A stretch of DNA of 64,000 bases from Cyclobacteriaceae bacterium. Lineage in GTDB: Bacteria > Bacteroidota > Bacteroidia > Cytophagales > Cyclobacteriaceae. The position numbers and the translations under genes are program-made. The notes below the pieces were generated by a model. That model searched no databases. It was not told the origin of the DNA and saw only the letters and a program-made list of their open reading frames with translations. Shown here piece by piece: positions 34,043 to 43,217 of this stretch. Position 1 is the stretch's first letter. Each line of letters opens with the position of its first letter. The stretch is taken from NCBI GenBank assembly GCA_022841475.1, contig JALHRJ010000018.1, positions 1-64,000 of the forward strand, read 5' to 3'.

Positions 34043-34531
34043 TTATTTTTTTAGGTAAAGAAACCTTCCTTTGATTTTTGCGGGCATCCTTTTCAATACC
34101 TTATCTTCTACTAATTTTTTCAAAACGGCAGAAGTCGCTGAACTTGGGATGGTAACATTGAAACGCTCTTTACAATACTTCACAATGTCAACGACTGACC
34201 TTGGCAAATTCAGGAAGGATGATTTCACAGCTTCGTTGATATGCTTTGTTGTTTCGGGAGATTTCTTCCGAGCCGGTGCTTCAAAATTTGTATTTACTCT
34301 TACCTGATGCTCAGTCCGTAGTAATTCGAATGGCTGTCTCCCGAGGGCTTTTGCGATTGCAGTAATGATGGCAAGCGTTGTAGTGTTCTTGGCATTTTCA
34401 ACTCTTTGTACTTGGTTTTGTTCGATGTTTGCAATATCAGCAAGATGCTTTTGAGACCATCCGAGTCTTTCCCGGAATACTCGAACTTTTATGCCTACAG
34501 CCTTTTCAAATTCAATGTCGCGTTTTTTCAC
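34043..34531 (-). CDS. XRE-family HTH regulator with C-terminal winged-helix-like part
   Basis: 162 residues. The Cro/CI-type helix-turn-helix lies at about 12-70 (VRVFRERLGWSQKHLADIANIEQNQVQRVENAKN). The C-terminal 60 residues (VVDIVKYCKERFNVTIPSSATSAVLKKLVEDKVLKRM) look like a second winged helix. It is tail to tail with the NTase-HEPN gene, with 1 base between stops. It could regulate that module or the divergent structured region at 34600-34930. Confidence 0.85.
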   Translation of the reverse strand: MKKRDIEFEKAVGIKVRVFRERLGWSQKHLADIANIEQNQVQRVENAKNTTTLAIITAIAKALGRQPFELLRTEHQVRVNTNFEAPARKKSPETTKHINEAVKSSFLNLPRSVVDIVKYCKERFNVTIPSSATSAVLKKLVEDKVLKRMPAKIKGRFLYLKK

Positions 34532-34576
34532 GAAGTGAATCTGCGACTCATAGTTGATGAGATTTACGTCAAAAAC

Positions 34577-34607
34577 GTTGCTAAAATTATTTTATACCTT
34601 ATCTTTG
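34577..34607 (+). promoter_or_regulatory. Bacteroidota-type promoter for the structured 34.6-34.9 kb region
   Basis: GTTG (34577-34580) and TATCTTTG (34600-34607) are spaced by 19 bases, close to the TTTG-N19-21-TAnnTTTG consensus. Transcription would start near 34614 and run into strongly structured DNA without a convincing gene. Confidence 0.5.
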
Positions 34608-34613
34608 TATTAG

Positions 34614-34833
34614 CCTCATGTCTGTCCAATCTCATTTACTGATGCCTGAGAAACAGAAGAAAATGAGATCATGGGACAACCCTTCAAGATATTCACCGCA
34701 TTAAGTGCGGGTGCTCCCTGCTTATTGGCGTACCCGGGCATTTTCTCAGGCCTCAGTAATGACGGTAAGCAAAGCCCCGCACTTATTTCTGTGCCTTCCG
34801 GCACCACACTCACCTACCTGTGTGGGTGTTTTC
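34614..34833 (+). ncRNA. Candidate structured RNA or MITE-like inverted-repeat element
   Basis: CATTTACTGATGCCTGAGAAA (34633-34653, given here in full as the left arm) is nearly complementary to 34742-34761. A second perfect ten-base pair TAAGTGCGGG (34702-34711) / CCCGCACTTA (34776-34785) crosses the first, as in a pseudoknot or alternative fold. A hairpin ACACTCAC/GTGGGTGT near 34806-34829 followed by TTTT may end the transcript. Open frames here are not gene-like. It does not match an RNA family I know. Confidence 0.4.
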
Positions 34834-34834
34834 C

Positions 34835-34842
34835 TATATTTG
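34835..34842 (+). promoter_or_regulatory. -7 promoter element before the ECF sigma gene
   Basis: TATATTTG matches the TAnnTTTG consensus, with the start expected near 34849. No good -33 element is seen. The transcript would first pass the hairpin at 34886-34928 and then enter the sigma gene. Confidence 0.5.
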
Positions 34843-34885
34843 TTGCGTACCTCCTGGTAAAAAATATTTATAAGGAGCCCACATC

Positions 34886-34928
34886 GTCCATGCCTGGTTT
34901 CGCCTTCCAGCGCATGGACTTTTGTTTT
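34886..34928 (+). terminator. Terminator/attenuator in the leader of the ECF sigma gene
   Basis: GTCCATGC pairs with GCATGGAC and CTGG with CCAG inside it, a 12-pair hairpin at 34886-34919 followed by TTTTGTTTT. It lies between the probable promoter at 34835 and the sigma start at 34970. It may therefore act as an attenuator of the SusCD locus or end an upstream RNA. Confidence 0.75.
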
Positions 34929-34969
34929 CACCCAGCTTTTATTAAGTCTTGAACCCGTATCACAACCAT

Positions 34970-35515
34970 ATGGATACGGAACTGGTGGATCTGTTCAAAC
35001 AGGGCGATCAACTGGCGTTTGAGATAATCTATCACCGGTATGCCAAAGACCTGTACCGCTATGCACGGAAAACCATACAAGCAAAGGAAGACTGCGAAGA
35101 AATGGTGCACGATGTTTTTGAGTCGCTCCTGGCAAGAAGAGAATCGCTAAACATCACCTCACTCAGGCACTATCTGTTTACTTCCATCCGGTACATGATT
35201 ATCCGCTCTTTCAGCCACCGCGATGTGAAGCGGAAATTTGTTGAACACTACACGGCATTTGAAACAGAGTACGACATGCTGGAGGCCGAACAGAGCCATG
35301 ACCCGGAAGCGGTGCATGCAAGACTTCTTCAAAATCTCGATGGCCTTCCGGAGCGGTGCCAGGAAGCCATCCGGTTGCGCATCACAGAAAACTTATCAAA
35401 CGGGGAGATTGCCAGCCGCATGAACATCAATAAACGCACTGCCGAACTGTATATATTCAGGGCCTTCAGCCACCTGCGTGCCTCCTACGATAAGATTTAC
35501 AAACCAGCAGAATAA
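34970..35515 (+). CDS. ECF RNA polymerase sigma factor (SusCD-locus type)
   Basis: 181 residues from the ATG at 34970. An in-frame TTG at 34949 would add 7 residues. Region 2 has QGDQLAFEIIYHRYAKDLYRYARKTIQ, and region 4 has LLQNLDGLPERCQEAIRLRITENLSNGEIASRMNINKRTAELYIFRAF. This is the common Bacteroidota sigma that works with FecR and a SusC-type receptor, both encoded next. Leader elements at 34835-34928 probably set its expression. Confidence 0.92.
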   Translation: MDTELVDLFKQGDQLAFEIIYHRYAKDLYRYARKTIQAKEDCEEMVHDVFESLLARRESLNITSLRHYLFTSIRYMIIRSFSHRDVKRKFVEHYTAFETEYDMLEAEQSHDPEAVHARLLQNLDGLPERCQEAIRLRITENLSNGEIASRMNINKRTAELYIFRAFSHLRASYDKIYKPAE

Positions 35516-35655
35516 ATCGATTCTTCCTCCAATTAGCTTTTATAATGGGTATTTTTTACCCTAGCCAGAATACGTAAAGGCTCAGATACCGTCACTTTTT
35601 AATGTAAAGAGGCAAACCCTTTGCTTAAATTAGTAGATACGTTATAAAACCACGG

Positions 35656-36627
35656 TTGCCCATGCAAAAATCAGATTTTGACCAATTAATGGAGCGTTAT
35701 GTTACGGGGAAAGTCTCCGAACAGGAACGAAAAAAAATAGAAGCCTGGCTCGATGTGATGAAGACCGAGGACAACACCGATCTGGAATTGAGTGACGAGG
35801 ATGAAGCCCGGATATTCCAGAAACTCACCAGCAGCCAGACCACGGTTGATGATGTGGTGGCCCTGCGCCCCAAGAGAAAAGCGCGCCTTGACCGCTGGAT
35901 GTTGCGAATAGCGGCATCGTTGGTGATCGTTTCAGTCGTTTCATACACCGTGTGGTACTTCACGGCATCAACTGAAAACCAACTTGAAGTAGTATCTAAA
36001 AATGGTGTTGAAAAAATCATTCTTAATGACGGATCGTTGGTGTGGATGCATGGTGAAAGCAAAGTGATGTACTACGAGAAGCAAAGTGATGGCGCGCGTT
36101 ATGCCACGTTTGAAGGCGAGGCGCTATTTGAAGTGGTGAAAGATGAAAAACATCCGTTTATTGTTCAGTGTGGTGATGTAAAAGTAAAAGTGCTGGGCAC
36201 AAGTTTTAGCATCAAAACAAACCCGGAGCATGTGGAGTTAACTGTACTCACCGGAAAAGTGAACCTCTCCTCCTCGGCCAACACAGAAGGGATTGACGTC
36301 TTGCCACAAGAAAAAGTGATTTACAAAAGCAATGGAGAGTTTGAGAAGCTTTCAACAAACCAGCAGGAGATTGCTTCCATCACCAAGAACACAGACTACA
36401 ACATGCAATTCACAAACAACAGAATGAGTGATGTGATCGAGCGGATTGAAAGCAAGTTCAACGTATCCGTAAAACTATCTGACAAGAACATACGCGACTG
36501 CCAGATTACTGCGGACTTCACCGATCAATCGCTGGAAAAATCATTGCAGTTGATTACCGAGGTGTTGGATGTAACCTACTCCATCAACGATAATACCGTA
36601 ACGATTACCGGTACGGGATGTAAGTAA
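35656..36627 (+). CDS. FecR-family anti-sigma / signal relay protein
   Basis: 323 residues. The N-terminal cytoplasmic part (about 1-80, LMERYVTGKVSEQERKKIEAWLD) binds the sigma factor. One membrane helix lies at about 88-105. The FecR beta domain covers about 115-230 (NDGSLVWMHGES, GEALFEVVKDEKHPFIVQCGDVKVKVLGTSF). The C-terminal DUF4974-type domain covers about 250-320 (NRMSDVIERIESKFNVSVKL). It relays substrate sensing by the SusC receptor downstream to the sigma factor upstream. Confidence 0.93.
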   Translation: MPMQKSDFDQLMERYVTGKVSEQERKKIEAWLDVMKTEDNTDLELSDEDEARIFQKLTSSQTTVDDVVALRPKRKARLDRWMLRIAASLVIVSVVSYTVWYFTASTENQLEVVSKNGVEKIILNDGSLVWMHGESKVMYYEKQSDGARYATFEGEALFEVVKDEKHPFIVQCGDVKVKVLGTSFSIKTNPEHVELTVLTGKVNLSSSANTEGIDVLPQEKVIYKSNGEFEKLSTNQQEIASITKNTDYNMQFTNNRMSDVIERIESKFNVSVKLSDKNIRDCQITADFTDQSLEKSLQLITEVLDVTYSINDNTVTITGTGCK

Positions 36628-36808
36628 GAAACCTAAACCTGATTAACTATGAAACTCAGTCTCCCCCCACTTTTCGATTCCACGTAAAAATAAAACAGGA
36701 GTGATTCGACCACTCCTGCTTATTGCCCTCTGCTGTGACACAACCCTTTGCCGGGGTTGATGCGAGGTTGCTTTGTCTTATTTCAGTTAACGAAACCAGA
36801 ACAAAACA
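36628..36808 (+). promoter_or_regulatory. FecR-SusC intergenic leader with hairpin
   Basis: 181 bases without a gene. A hairpin CAGGAGTG/CACTCCTG (36696-36718) with a seven-base loop is followed by only a weak T stretch. It may tune the ratio of receptor to regulator transcripts. A 12-codon frame at 36649 is too short to support. Confidence 0.4.
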
Positions 36809-39800
36809 ATGAAAGTTATGAAAAAAAGTTTTACCGCAAAACTTTGGAAGGTTATGAAAATATGCGCGGTACAGGGAATAATAGCCATCACCCTATGCGG
36901 AGTTACAATAGCCCACACTAACTACGCGCAACTGTTGGACACGGAAGTATCCATCAGCATTACCGATTTGCCTTTTGAAAAAGCCCTGCACGAAATTGAA
37001 GCCATAGCGAAAGTGAAATTCGCATACAGCATCAACCAGTTGCAGGATGAACCGAACGTATCCCTCGTGATTGACAAGCGCACACTGCGCGAAGCGTTGG
37101 ACGAGTTGCTGGCACCGCGCAAAATATCTTACAAGGTGCATGAGAAGGAGGCTGCCATTACCCTAAAAAAGGCTAACGGTGAAGGCAACAAAGAACGGTC
37201 CTCAGTTCATGAGGGTACTAATGGTAGTGCGCATCGTGCACTGATCCAGATAACGGGTACGGTAACCGAAGCATCAACCCAAACTCCGATGGCGGGTGTC
37301 AATGTGATCGTAAAAGGAACATTGAATGGAACGACAACAGACGCCACTGGAAAGTACAGCCTGAGTGCCGAGGATAACGACATACTTGTTTTTTCATCCA
37401 TTGGCTATGCAGCAGTAGAAATTACTGTGAGTGGAAGATCGGTTATTGATGTGTCCATGACGGAGGATGTTCTGAGTTTAAGTGAAGTAGTAGTGAATGC
37501 TGGTTATTGGGAGGTGAAGGATCAAGAACGAACCGGAAACATCAGCCGGGTATCATCGGATGAAATCCAGAAGCAACCGATAAACAATCCGCTCCAGGCG
37601 CTGCAGGGACGTATGGCCGGTGTACAGGTAATCCAAAACACGGGTGTACCCGGAGGAGGATTCAAAATTCAGATTCGAGGTCAAAACAGTTTGCGCTCAG
37701 ATGGCAATGATCCCCTGTATGTCATTGATGGAGTTCCCTTCACACCTGTTTCCCTGACATCCACCGCAATCAGTGGCACGATCATCAAAGAAGGTAATCC
37801 GCTGGCAGCTATCAATCCTGCCGATATTGAGAGCATTGAAATTCTGAAGGATGCCGATGCAACATCGATCTATGGTTCACGCGGTGCTAACGGGGTGGTG
37901 CTGATCACCACGAAACGCGGACAGGCAGGCAGAACGAGATTTCAGATGAATATTTCGCAGGGGATTGGCAGAGTTGGCAATCGCCTCGACTTGCTTAATA
38001 CACAGCAACACGTGCGCATGCGCATTGAGGCACTCCAGAACGATGGCCTGTGGCCGTTGCCCGACTTCCTGCAATCCTACATGCCGGATGTTTTTCTTTG
38101 GGATACCACGCGGTATACGAACTGGCAAAAAGAGTTGGTTGGAGGAACTGCCAATACAACCAACGGCCAGCTTTCCGTTTCGGGTGGAAGTGAAAACACC
38201 CAGTTTTCTATTGGTGGGGGGTATTATCGTGAGACCACTGTATTTCCCGGAGACTTTAATTTTCAGCGCCTCTCTGGCAGCCTGAGCTTAAACCACACGT
38301 CTGATAACCGTAAGTTCAAGACTTCAATCGCGGTGAACTACTCCGGCAGCGTCAACAATTTACTCTCGCAAGACCTGACCAGCATAGCTGTTACTCTTCC
38401 GCCCAATGCCCCCGCTCTGTACGATGAAAACGGAAACATCAACTGGAATTGGCAGAACGACCTTATGCAAAATCCATTAAGTTATGTAAGAAAAAAATAT
38501 GTTAACAATACCGACAACCTTATTACCAATGCCTCCTTCAGCTATGAAGTGATAACCGGCCTTCGCCTGAAGACCAATGTCGGATACACAAGCATGATCG
38601 TGAAGGAACTTTCCACGAATCCCCTAAGCGCCATTCCTCCACAATTCCTTGCGTCAGGACAAACAGGGTCCTCCAACTTTGGCGACAGCTACTACAAAAC
38701 ATGGATTATTGAACCGCAAGCCGACTATACCCGAACTATTGGGGACGGGACGCTGACGATTCTTGCAGGGGGAACGTTGCAAGAATCTATTCAGCAAGGA
38801 GAAACAATCTCAGCCCGCAGATATACTTCGGATGCACTATTGGAAAATATCCGATCGGCCACGAGCATTGACATCATCAACTCGGCCTATTCACAATACA
38901 AGTATGCTGCATTATTCGGTCGGGTAAATTATGTGTGGAAGGAGAAATACATCGCCAACCTGACAGGCAGGCGCGATGGTTCAAGTAGGTTTGGACCAGG
39001 CCAGCAATTTGGAAACTTCGGAGCTGCAGGCGTTGCGTGGATATTCTCTAACGAGAGTTTTGTCAAAAACAACGTTTCGTTCCTAAGTTTCGGCAAACTC
39101 CGGGCAAGCTATGGAACAACCGGAAGTGATGCGATTGGAAACTACCAGTACCTGAATACATTTTCCTCCACTACGTACCCATATAACGGTTCAAGTGGTT
39201 TGGTGCTGACACGTCTGGACAACCCTGACTATTCATGGGAAACGAATAAGAAACTGGAAGGCGGAATTGAACTTGGCTTTATTAAGGATCGCATTCTTTT
39301 TACGGCTAGCCGGTACTATAATGAATCTTCTAATCAGTTGGTAGGTTTGCCGTTGCCAGTAGTTACCGGACAGTCAAGCATTCAGTACAACCTGCCTGCA
39401 ACGGTTGTCAACAAGGGTTGGGAGTTTCAACTCACTACAACAAACATAAAGAGAGATAATTTCAAATGGACAACAACCGTCAACATCACTCTGCCACGTA
39501 ACGAGCTAACGGAATTTTCCAACCTAGAGGCATTTCCTGCATATCGCAATCGATACAAAGTCGGGGAATCAATATTTATCAAGAGAACGCTCAGGTCAAT
39601 AGGTGTTGATCCAACGACAGGCTTGTATACTTTCGAGGACGTTGATGGTGATGGGAATATTTCGGTGGTTAACGATGGCCTTTTCTTAAGGGAAGTATCA
39701 CAGCGATATTTTGGTGGCTTGGGCAACGGTATTTCGATTGGTGGCTTACGGGTGGATTTTCTGTTCCAATTCGTCAAGCAGACAGGTTACAATTATATCA

Positions 39801-40174
39801 ATTCCTTCACGGTGCCGGGCGATTTTTCAAACCAACCTGCAGTTGTAGCTGCACGCTGGCAGAATTCCGGTGATCAAACAGGGATTCAACAATATACGTT
39901 GATCGGCCCGGGAACAGGAGCATTTATCAATCAGAAATTTTCGGATAAGGCGATATCGGATGCTTCATTTATCCGGCTTAAGAATGTATCCATATCATGG
40001 CAGTTTCCAGCTACCCTGTTGAAAAAAGTTAGGATGCAAAATGCAAGACTTTATTTGCAGGGTCAGAACCTTCTAACTATTACGAACTACCTGGGAATGG
40101 ATCCTGAAAATCAGAATGTCTCCTTTCTTCCTCCGCTCAGAATGATCAGCATTGGTACACAGATTACATTTTAA
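36809..40174 (+). CDS. SusC/RagA-type TonB-dependent receptor with STN signalling domain
   Basis: 1121 residues. The signal peptide ends near residue 41 (NYAQ). The STN domain (about 45-115, VSISITDLPFEKALHEIEAIAKVKF) talks to FecR. A carboxypeptidase-like beta domain follows (about 148-225, ITGTVTEASTQTPMAGVNVIVKG), then the plug with the NPLQALQGRMAGVQV and YVIDGVPF motifs, then the barrel. SusC receptors import oligosaccharides or peptides held by the SusD lid encoded 2 bases downstream. No glycosidase is encoded nearby; the locus has a protease and a thioredoxin instead, which favours a peptide substrate. Confidence 0.95.
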   Translation: MKVMKKSFTAKLWKVMKICAVQGIIAITLCGVTIAHTNYAQLLDTEVSISITDLPFEKALHEIEAIAKVKFAYSINQLQDEPNVSLVIDKRTLREALDELLAPRKISYKVHEKEAAITLKKANGEGNKERSSVHEGTNGSAHRALIQITGTVTEASTQTPMAGVNVIVKGTLNGTTTDATGKYSLSAEDNDILVFSSIGYAAVEITVSGRSVIDVSMTEDVLSLSEVVVNAGYWEVKDQERTGNISRVSSDEIQKQPINNPLQALQGRMAGVQVIQNTGVPGGGFKIQIRGQNSLRSDGNDPLYVIDGVPFTPVSLTSTAISGTIIKEGNPLAAINPADIESIEILKDADATSIYGSRGANGVVLITTKRGQAGRTRFQMNISQGIGRVGNRLDLLNTQQHVRMRIEALQNDGLWPLPDFLQSYMPDVFLWDTTRYTNWQKELVGGTANTTNGQLSVSGGSENTQFSIGGGYYRETTVFPGDFNFQRLSGSLSLNHTSDNRKFKTSIAVNYSGSVNNLLSQDLTSIAVTLPPNAPALYDENGNINWNWQNDLMQNPLSYVRKKYVNNTDNLITNASFSYEVITGLRLKTNVGYTSMIVKELSTNPLSAIPPQFLASGQTGSSNFGDSYYKTWIIEPQADYTRTIGDGTLTILAGGTLQESIQQGETISARRYTSDALLENIRSATSIDIINSAYSQYKYAALFGRVNYVWKEKYIANLTGRRDGSSRFGPGQQFGNFGAAGVAWIFSNESFVKNNVSFLSFGKLRASYGTTGSDAIGNYQYLNTFSSTTYPYNGSSGLVLTRLDNPDYSWETNKKLEGGIELGFIKDRILFTASRYYNESSNQLVGLPLPVVTGQSSIQYNLPATVVNKGWEFQLTTTNIKRDNFKWTTTVNITLPRNELTEFSNLEAFPAYRNRYKVGESIFIKRTLRSIGVDPTTGLYTFEDVDGDGNISVVNDGLFLREVSQRYFGGLGNGISIGGLRVDFLFQFVKQTGYNYINSFTVPGDFSNQPAVVAARWQNSGDQTGIQQYTLIGPGTGAFINQKFSDKAISDASFIRLKNVSISWQFPATLLKKVRMQNARLYLQGQNLLTITNYLGMDPENQNVSFLPPLRMISIGTQITF

Positions 40175-40176
40175 AG

Positions 40177-41592
40177 ATGAAGGTAATGAAAACACTTTAC
40201 GTAAATCACATTTTCAACTTCGCAGGTAGAACATTGGTTCAAGCCTTGGTACTGTTCGCAGTAACATCCTGCGAAGAGTTTATCGAAATCGATGCCCCAA
40301 AAACGGAAATCACCAGCAACATTGTTTTTAACAACGATGCAGCAGCCACGTCCGCAATCAGGGGAATTTATAGCTTAATGACATCAAGCCAGAGTTTCAC
40401 CAATGGCGAGATCGAACGATATACAGGGCTTTCTTCGGACGAACTAGTTAATCACTCCAGCCGGAATGAACAACAACAGTTCTACTTCCCTTCACTCACC
40501 AGCCTTAACGGTGTTGTGCATGGTGTCTTCTGGCGAGAGGCTTATAAGTATATCAACAATGCCAACGCGGTTATTGAAGGGCTGTCCAAATCAACATCGC
40601 TTAGCAACGGCACGAGAACTCAATTGGAGGGTGAGGCAAAGTTCATACGGGCATTCTGCCATTTCTACCTAGTGAACTTGTTTGGAGATGTGCCTTATGT
40701 TGCCACAACTGATTACCGTAAGAACTCAACAGAGGTTAGGTTGACCGTAACGGAGGTCTACACAAGAATAGTTGCTGACCTGATCGATGCGAAAAATCTT
40801 TTGGCAGCGGATTATTCATTTTCCAATAACGAGCGAAGTCAACCGAATCGGTATGCGGCAATGGCGCTGCTCGCAAGAGTTTATCTCTATTCCGGCAGGT
40901 GGGCCGAAGCTGACTCGGAAGCCAGCACCATCATTGATAATACCGTTGACTTTGGACTGGAAGAACTGGACAACGTTTTTTTGTCCAATAGCAAGGAAGC
41001 CATTTGGCAGTTGCAGCCAGTGGTACCGGAGAAAAGTACGGCACAAGCTCGCATATTCCTCCTGTTCAACAAACCGACAGAAGTTTCCCTTAATCCAGAC
41101 TTCGTCACTTCATTCGAAACAGGTGATGAAAGAAGAAGCGCCTGGGTTGGAGAATTTTCAGATGCCACGGGAACCTACTACAATCCCTGGAAGTATAAAG
41201 TATACTCAGGCAATACGTTGACGGAGTACGCAATGGTGCTTCGATTGGCCGAGCAATACCTGATACGTGCCGAGGCCCGCTCGCAATTGATGAACCTGTC
41301 CGGTGCGGTAGAAGACATTGACATACTGAGGCAACGAGCCGGGCTTCCACTCATACAGGATACTGAACCAGGGATCAGCCAGGAAAATTTGTTGGCATCC
41401 ATCGCGCATGAGAGAAAATTTGAACTCATGGCGGAATGGGGACATCGATGGTTAGACCTGAAACGTTCGGAAAGTACGGAGGCAACATTAGGTGCAATCA
41501 AATTGGATTGGCAGGAAACGGATGAGCTATACCCAATCCCACAGTCTGAAAGACTACTGAATCCTGCACTAACTCAGAATCCGGGGTACTAA
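40177..41592 (+). CDS. SusD/RagB-type nutrient-binding lipoprotein
   Basis: 471 residues. The lipobox Cys is at about residue 32 (TSCEEF). SusD features are IRGIYSLMTSSQSF, EGEAKFIRAFCHFYLVNLFGDVPYV, RYAAMALLARVYLY and the C-terminal HERKFELMAEWGHRWLDLKR. It lies on the outer face and closes over the SusC barrel. It begins 2 bases after susC. At 471 residues it is on the short side for the family. A hairpin follows at 41626-41646. Confidence 0.93.
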   Translation: MKVMKTLYVNHIFNFAGRTLVQALVLFAVTSCEEFIEIDAPKTEITSNIVFNNDAAATSAIRGIYSLMTSSQSFTNGEIERYTGLSSDELVNHSSRNEQQQFYFPSLTSLNGVVHGVFWREAYKYINNANAVIEGLSKSTSLSNGTRTQLEGEAKFIRAFCHFYLVNLFGDVPYVATTDYRKNSTEVRLTVTEVYTRIVADLIDAKNLLAADYSFSNNERSQPNRYAAMALLARVYLYSGRWAEADSEASTIIDNTVDFGLEELDNVFLSNSKEAIWQLQPVVPEKSTAQARIFLLFNKPTEVSLNPDFVTSFETGDERRSAWVGEFSDATGTYYNPWKYKVYSGNTLTEYAMVLRLAEQYLIRAEARSQLMNLSGAVEDIDILRQRAGLPLIQDTEPGISQENLLASIAHERKFELMAEWGHRWLDLKRSESTEATLGAIKLDWQETDELYPIPQSERLLNPALTQNPGY

Positions 41593-41625
41593 AAAGTTAA
41601 CCAGTAATTTCTTAAGCGCTCTTGA

Positions 41626-41646
41626 GCAGCCTCATTGCGAGGCTGC
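41626..41646 (+). terminator. Hairpin between susD-type and thioredoxin genes
   Basis: GCAGCCTC (41626-41633) pairs with GAGGCTGC (41639-41646) over five bases. No clear T run follows. This looks like a partial stop or an RNA-stability hairpin that separates the SusCD messages from the next genes. Confidence 0.45.
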
Positions 41647-41687
41647 CTGGGACGCCTCATTTCAAAACATAAAAAAAACTGATCAAA

Positions 41688-43214
41688 ATGAAAAAACTTT
41701 CATTAGCAATATTGGTCATCCTCATGGCGTGTTTGCATGCGAATTTGAGCGGTCAGCACGTTGCGACTACCTCCCCACTTTCAGCCGGGGATATGGCGCC
41801 ACCATTCAAGGCATTCAAGTGGATTAAAGGAGAACCTGTAACAGAATTCAAAAAGGGGCATGTTTACATCGTTGAATTCGGAGCGACCTGGTGCGGTCCA
41901 TGTGCCGCTGCCATCCCTGAACTATCAGCGGTGTCGAGAAAATTCCAGGGAAAGGCGACTGTTATTAGTGCCTTCGTTATGGAATACAATGATGACCCTT
42001 CAAACACTGCTAATCCCTCATATGTAAGCCGAGTAGAAAAATACGTAACGAAGCGAGGCGATCAAATGGACTACCGGATTGCTGTGGATGACCCCGCTAA
42101 AACGTTGGAAAACACATGGCTAAAAGCCGCAAACAAGGTCGGCATTCCGCACACATTCGTAATCGACAAAGAAGGCCGAATAGCCTGGATCGGCAGCAAT
42201 CCAAAATTGCTGGACGGAGTAATCGATGCTGTTGTGAACGACAAGTATGCACTAGAAAAAAATACATCAAATGCACCCGGAACACAGTCATCATCAAATA
42301 ATCCTTTCTCACCACTAAAAGAGTGGCTGAATGATGGTGGCGAAAGTATTCTTTTCTTTTCAATGTTGTCGAAGTATGAGAGCGGCCAAACGGGTGAACC
42401 ATACTATCCTCATGTTGCCAATTTTCGCTGGACAGAACCCAATTCTGAATTGTATGAGCGAAGAGGGAAAGTACTTGCGTTAGGTCAGTCGCTCCGGGTG
42501 CTTTATGCCATGGCTTACAGTGACACGCTATGGAATTACCCGCTCAGTAGAACCCTGGGTCTGTGGACATTTCCTGACACGATCAAGTATCCACATCAAC
42601 GGAGATCGTACGGAAAGTATTGGTATTGCCCGCTCCTTGAAATGAAAGACACTGCAAAATTTGAAGCTAAGTACCCCTTGCCGGAGAACCGTTACAACTA
42701 TATGTTGAAAGTTCCTATTGAATTGGGCACTGCCAAGAAGATGCAGCAACTGATGCAGCAGGACCTGACAGCTTATTTCGGTTATCATGTAACTGTTGAA
42801 AAACGCATGATGCCATGTTGGTACGTTAAGGCCTCGCCAGAAACAAAAGCAAAGCTGAAATCAAAAGTACCTGACGGAAAATACAAAATGTATGAAGATG
42901 AAGAAAGCAACGGTTACTTCAAAAATGCCGAAGTGAGGGACATCATCTTTCAACTTGAAATCCGCTACGGTTGCACCAACTCCGGAGCCCTTGTCCACAG
43001 TCCTGATCTTCAGCCACCATTTATCGATGCAACAGGAATAATAGGGAATATTGACTACACCTACCCGGCATCCTTCGCCAACAAACTAAGAAATGAACTC
43101 GATGGCGGTGAGCCCTTCACCTTCGAGGATTATAAAGCAATGCTCGAAGAGATTGGATTCCAACTGGTAAAGGGGACAAAGGAAATGAATGTGATCATAA
43201 TCAAAGACAAATAG
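41688..43214 (+). CDS. Exported thioredoxin (TlpA-like) protein with DUF3738-type C-terminal domain
   Basis: 508 residues with a signal peptide ending LSGQ at about residue 23. The thioredoxin domain (about 30-190) carries the redox motif WCGPC (ATWCGPCAAAIPEL) and the cis-Pro region GIPHTFVIDKEGRIAWIG. The C-terminal half (about 200-508) resembles the DUF3738 / TIGR03435 region (LRNELDGGEPFTFEDYKAMLEEIGFQL). It works in the periplasm or at the surface, probably reducing or rearranging disulfides. It fits a locus that handles cysteine-containing peptides. Confidence 0.85.
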   Translation: MKKLSLAILVILMACLHANLSGQHVATTSPLSAGDMAPPFKAFKWIKGEPVTEFKKGHVYIVEFGATWCGPCAAAIPELSAVSRKFQGKATVISAFVMEYNDDPSNTANPSYVSRVEKYVTKRGDQMDYRIAVDDPAKTLENTWLKAANKVGIPHTFVIDKEGRIAWIGSNPKLLDGVIDAVVNDKYALEKNTSNAPGTQSSSNNPFSPLKEWLNDGGESILFFSMLSKYESGQTGEPYYPHVANFRWTEPNSELYERRGKVLALGQSLRVLYAMAYSDTLWNYPLSRTLGLWTFPDTIKYPHQRRSYGKYWYCPLLEMKDTAKFEAKYPLPENRYNYMLKVPIELGTAKKMQQLMQQDLTAYFGYHVTVEKRMMPCWYVKASPETKAKLKSKVPDGKYKMYEDEESNGYFKNAEVRDIIFQLEIRYGCTNSGALVHSPDLQPPFIDATGIIGNIDYTYPASFANKLRNELDGGEPFTFEDYKAMLEEIGFQLVKGTKEMNVIIIKDK

Positions 43215-43217
43215 GTT

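Noticed and set aside
34671-34952. Plus-strand frame of 93 residues before the ECF sigma gene
   Set aside because: It runs through the promoter at 34835 and the terminator hairpin at 34886-34928 and has no recognisable pattern; the structured-RNA reading explains the region better.
36649-36687. 12-codon frame between FecR and SusC-type genes
   Set aside because: Too short to support without comparison data.
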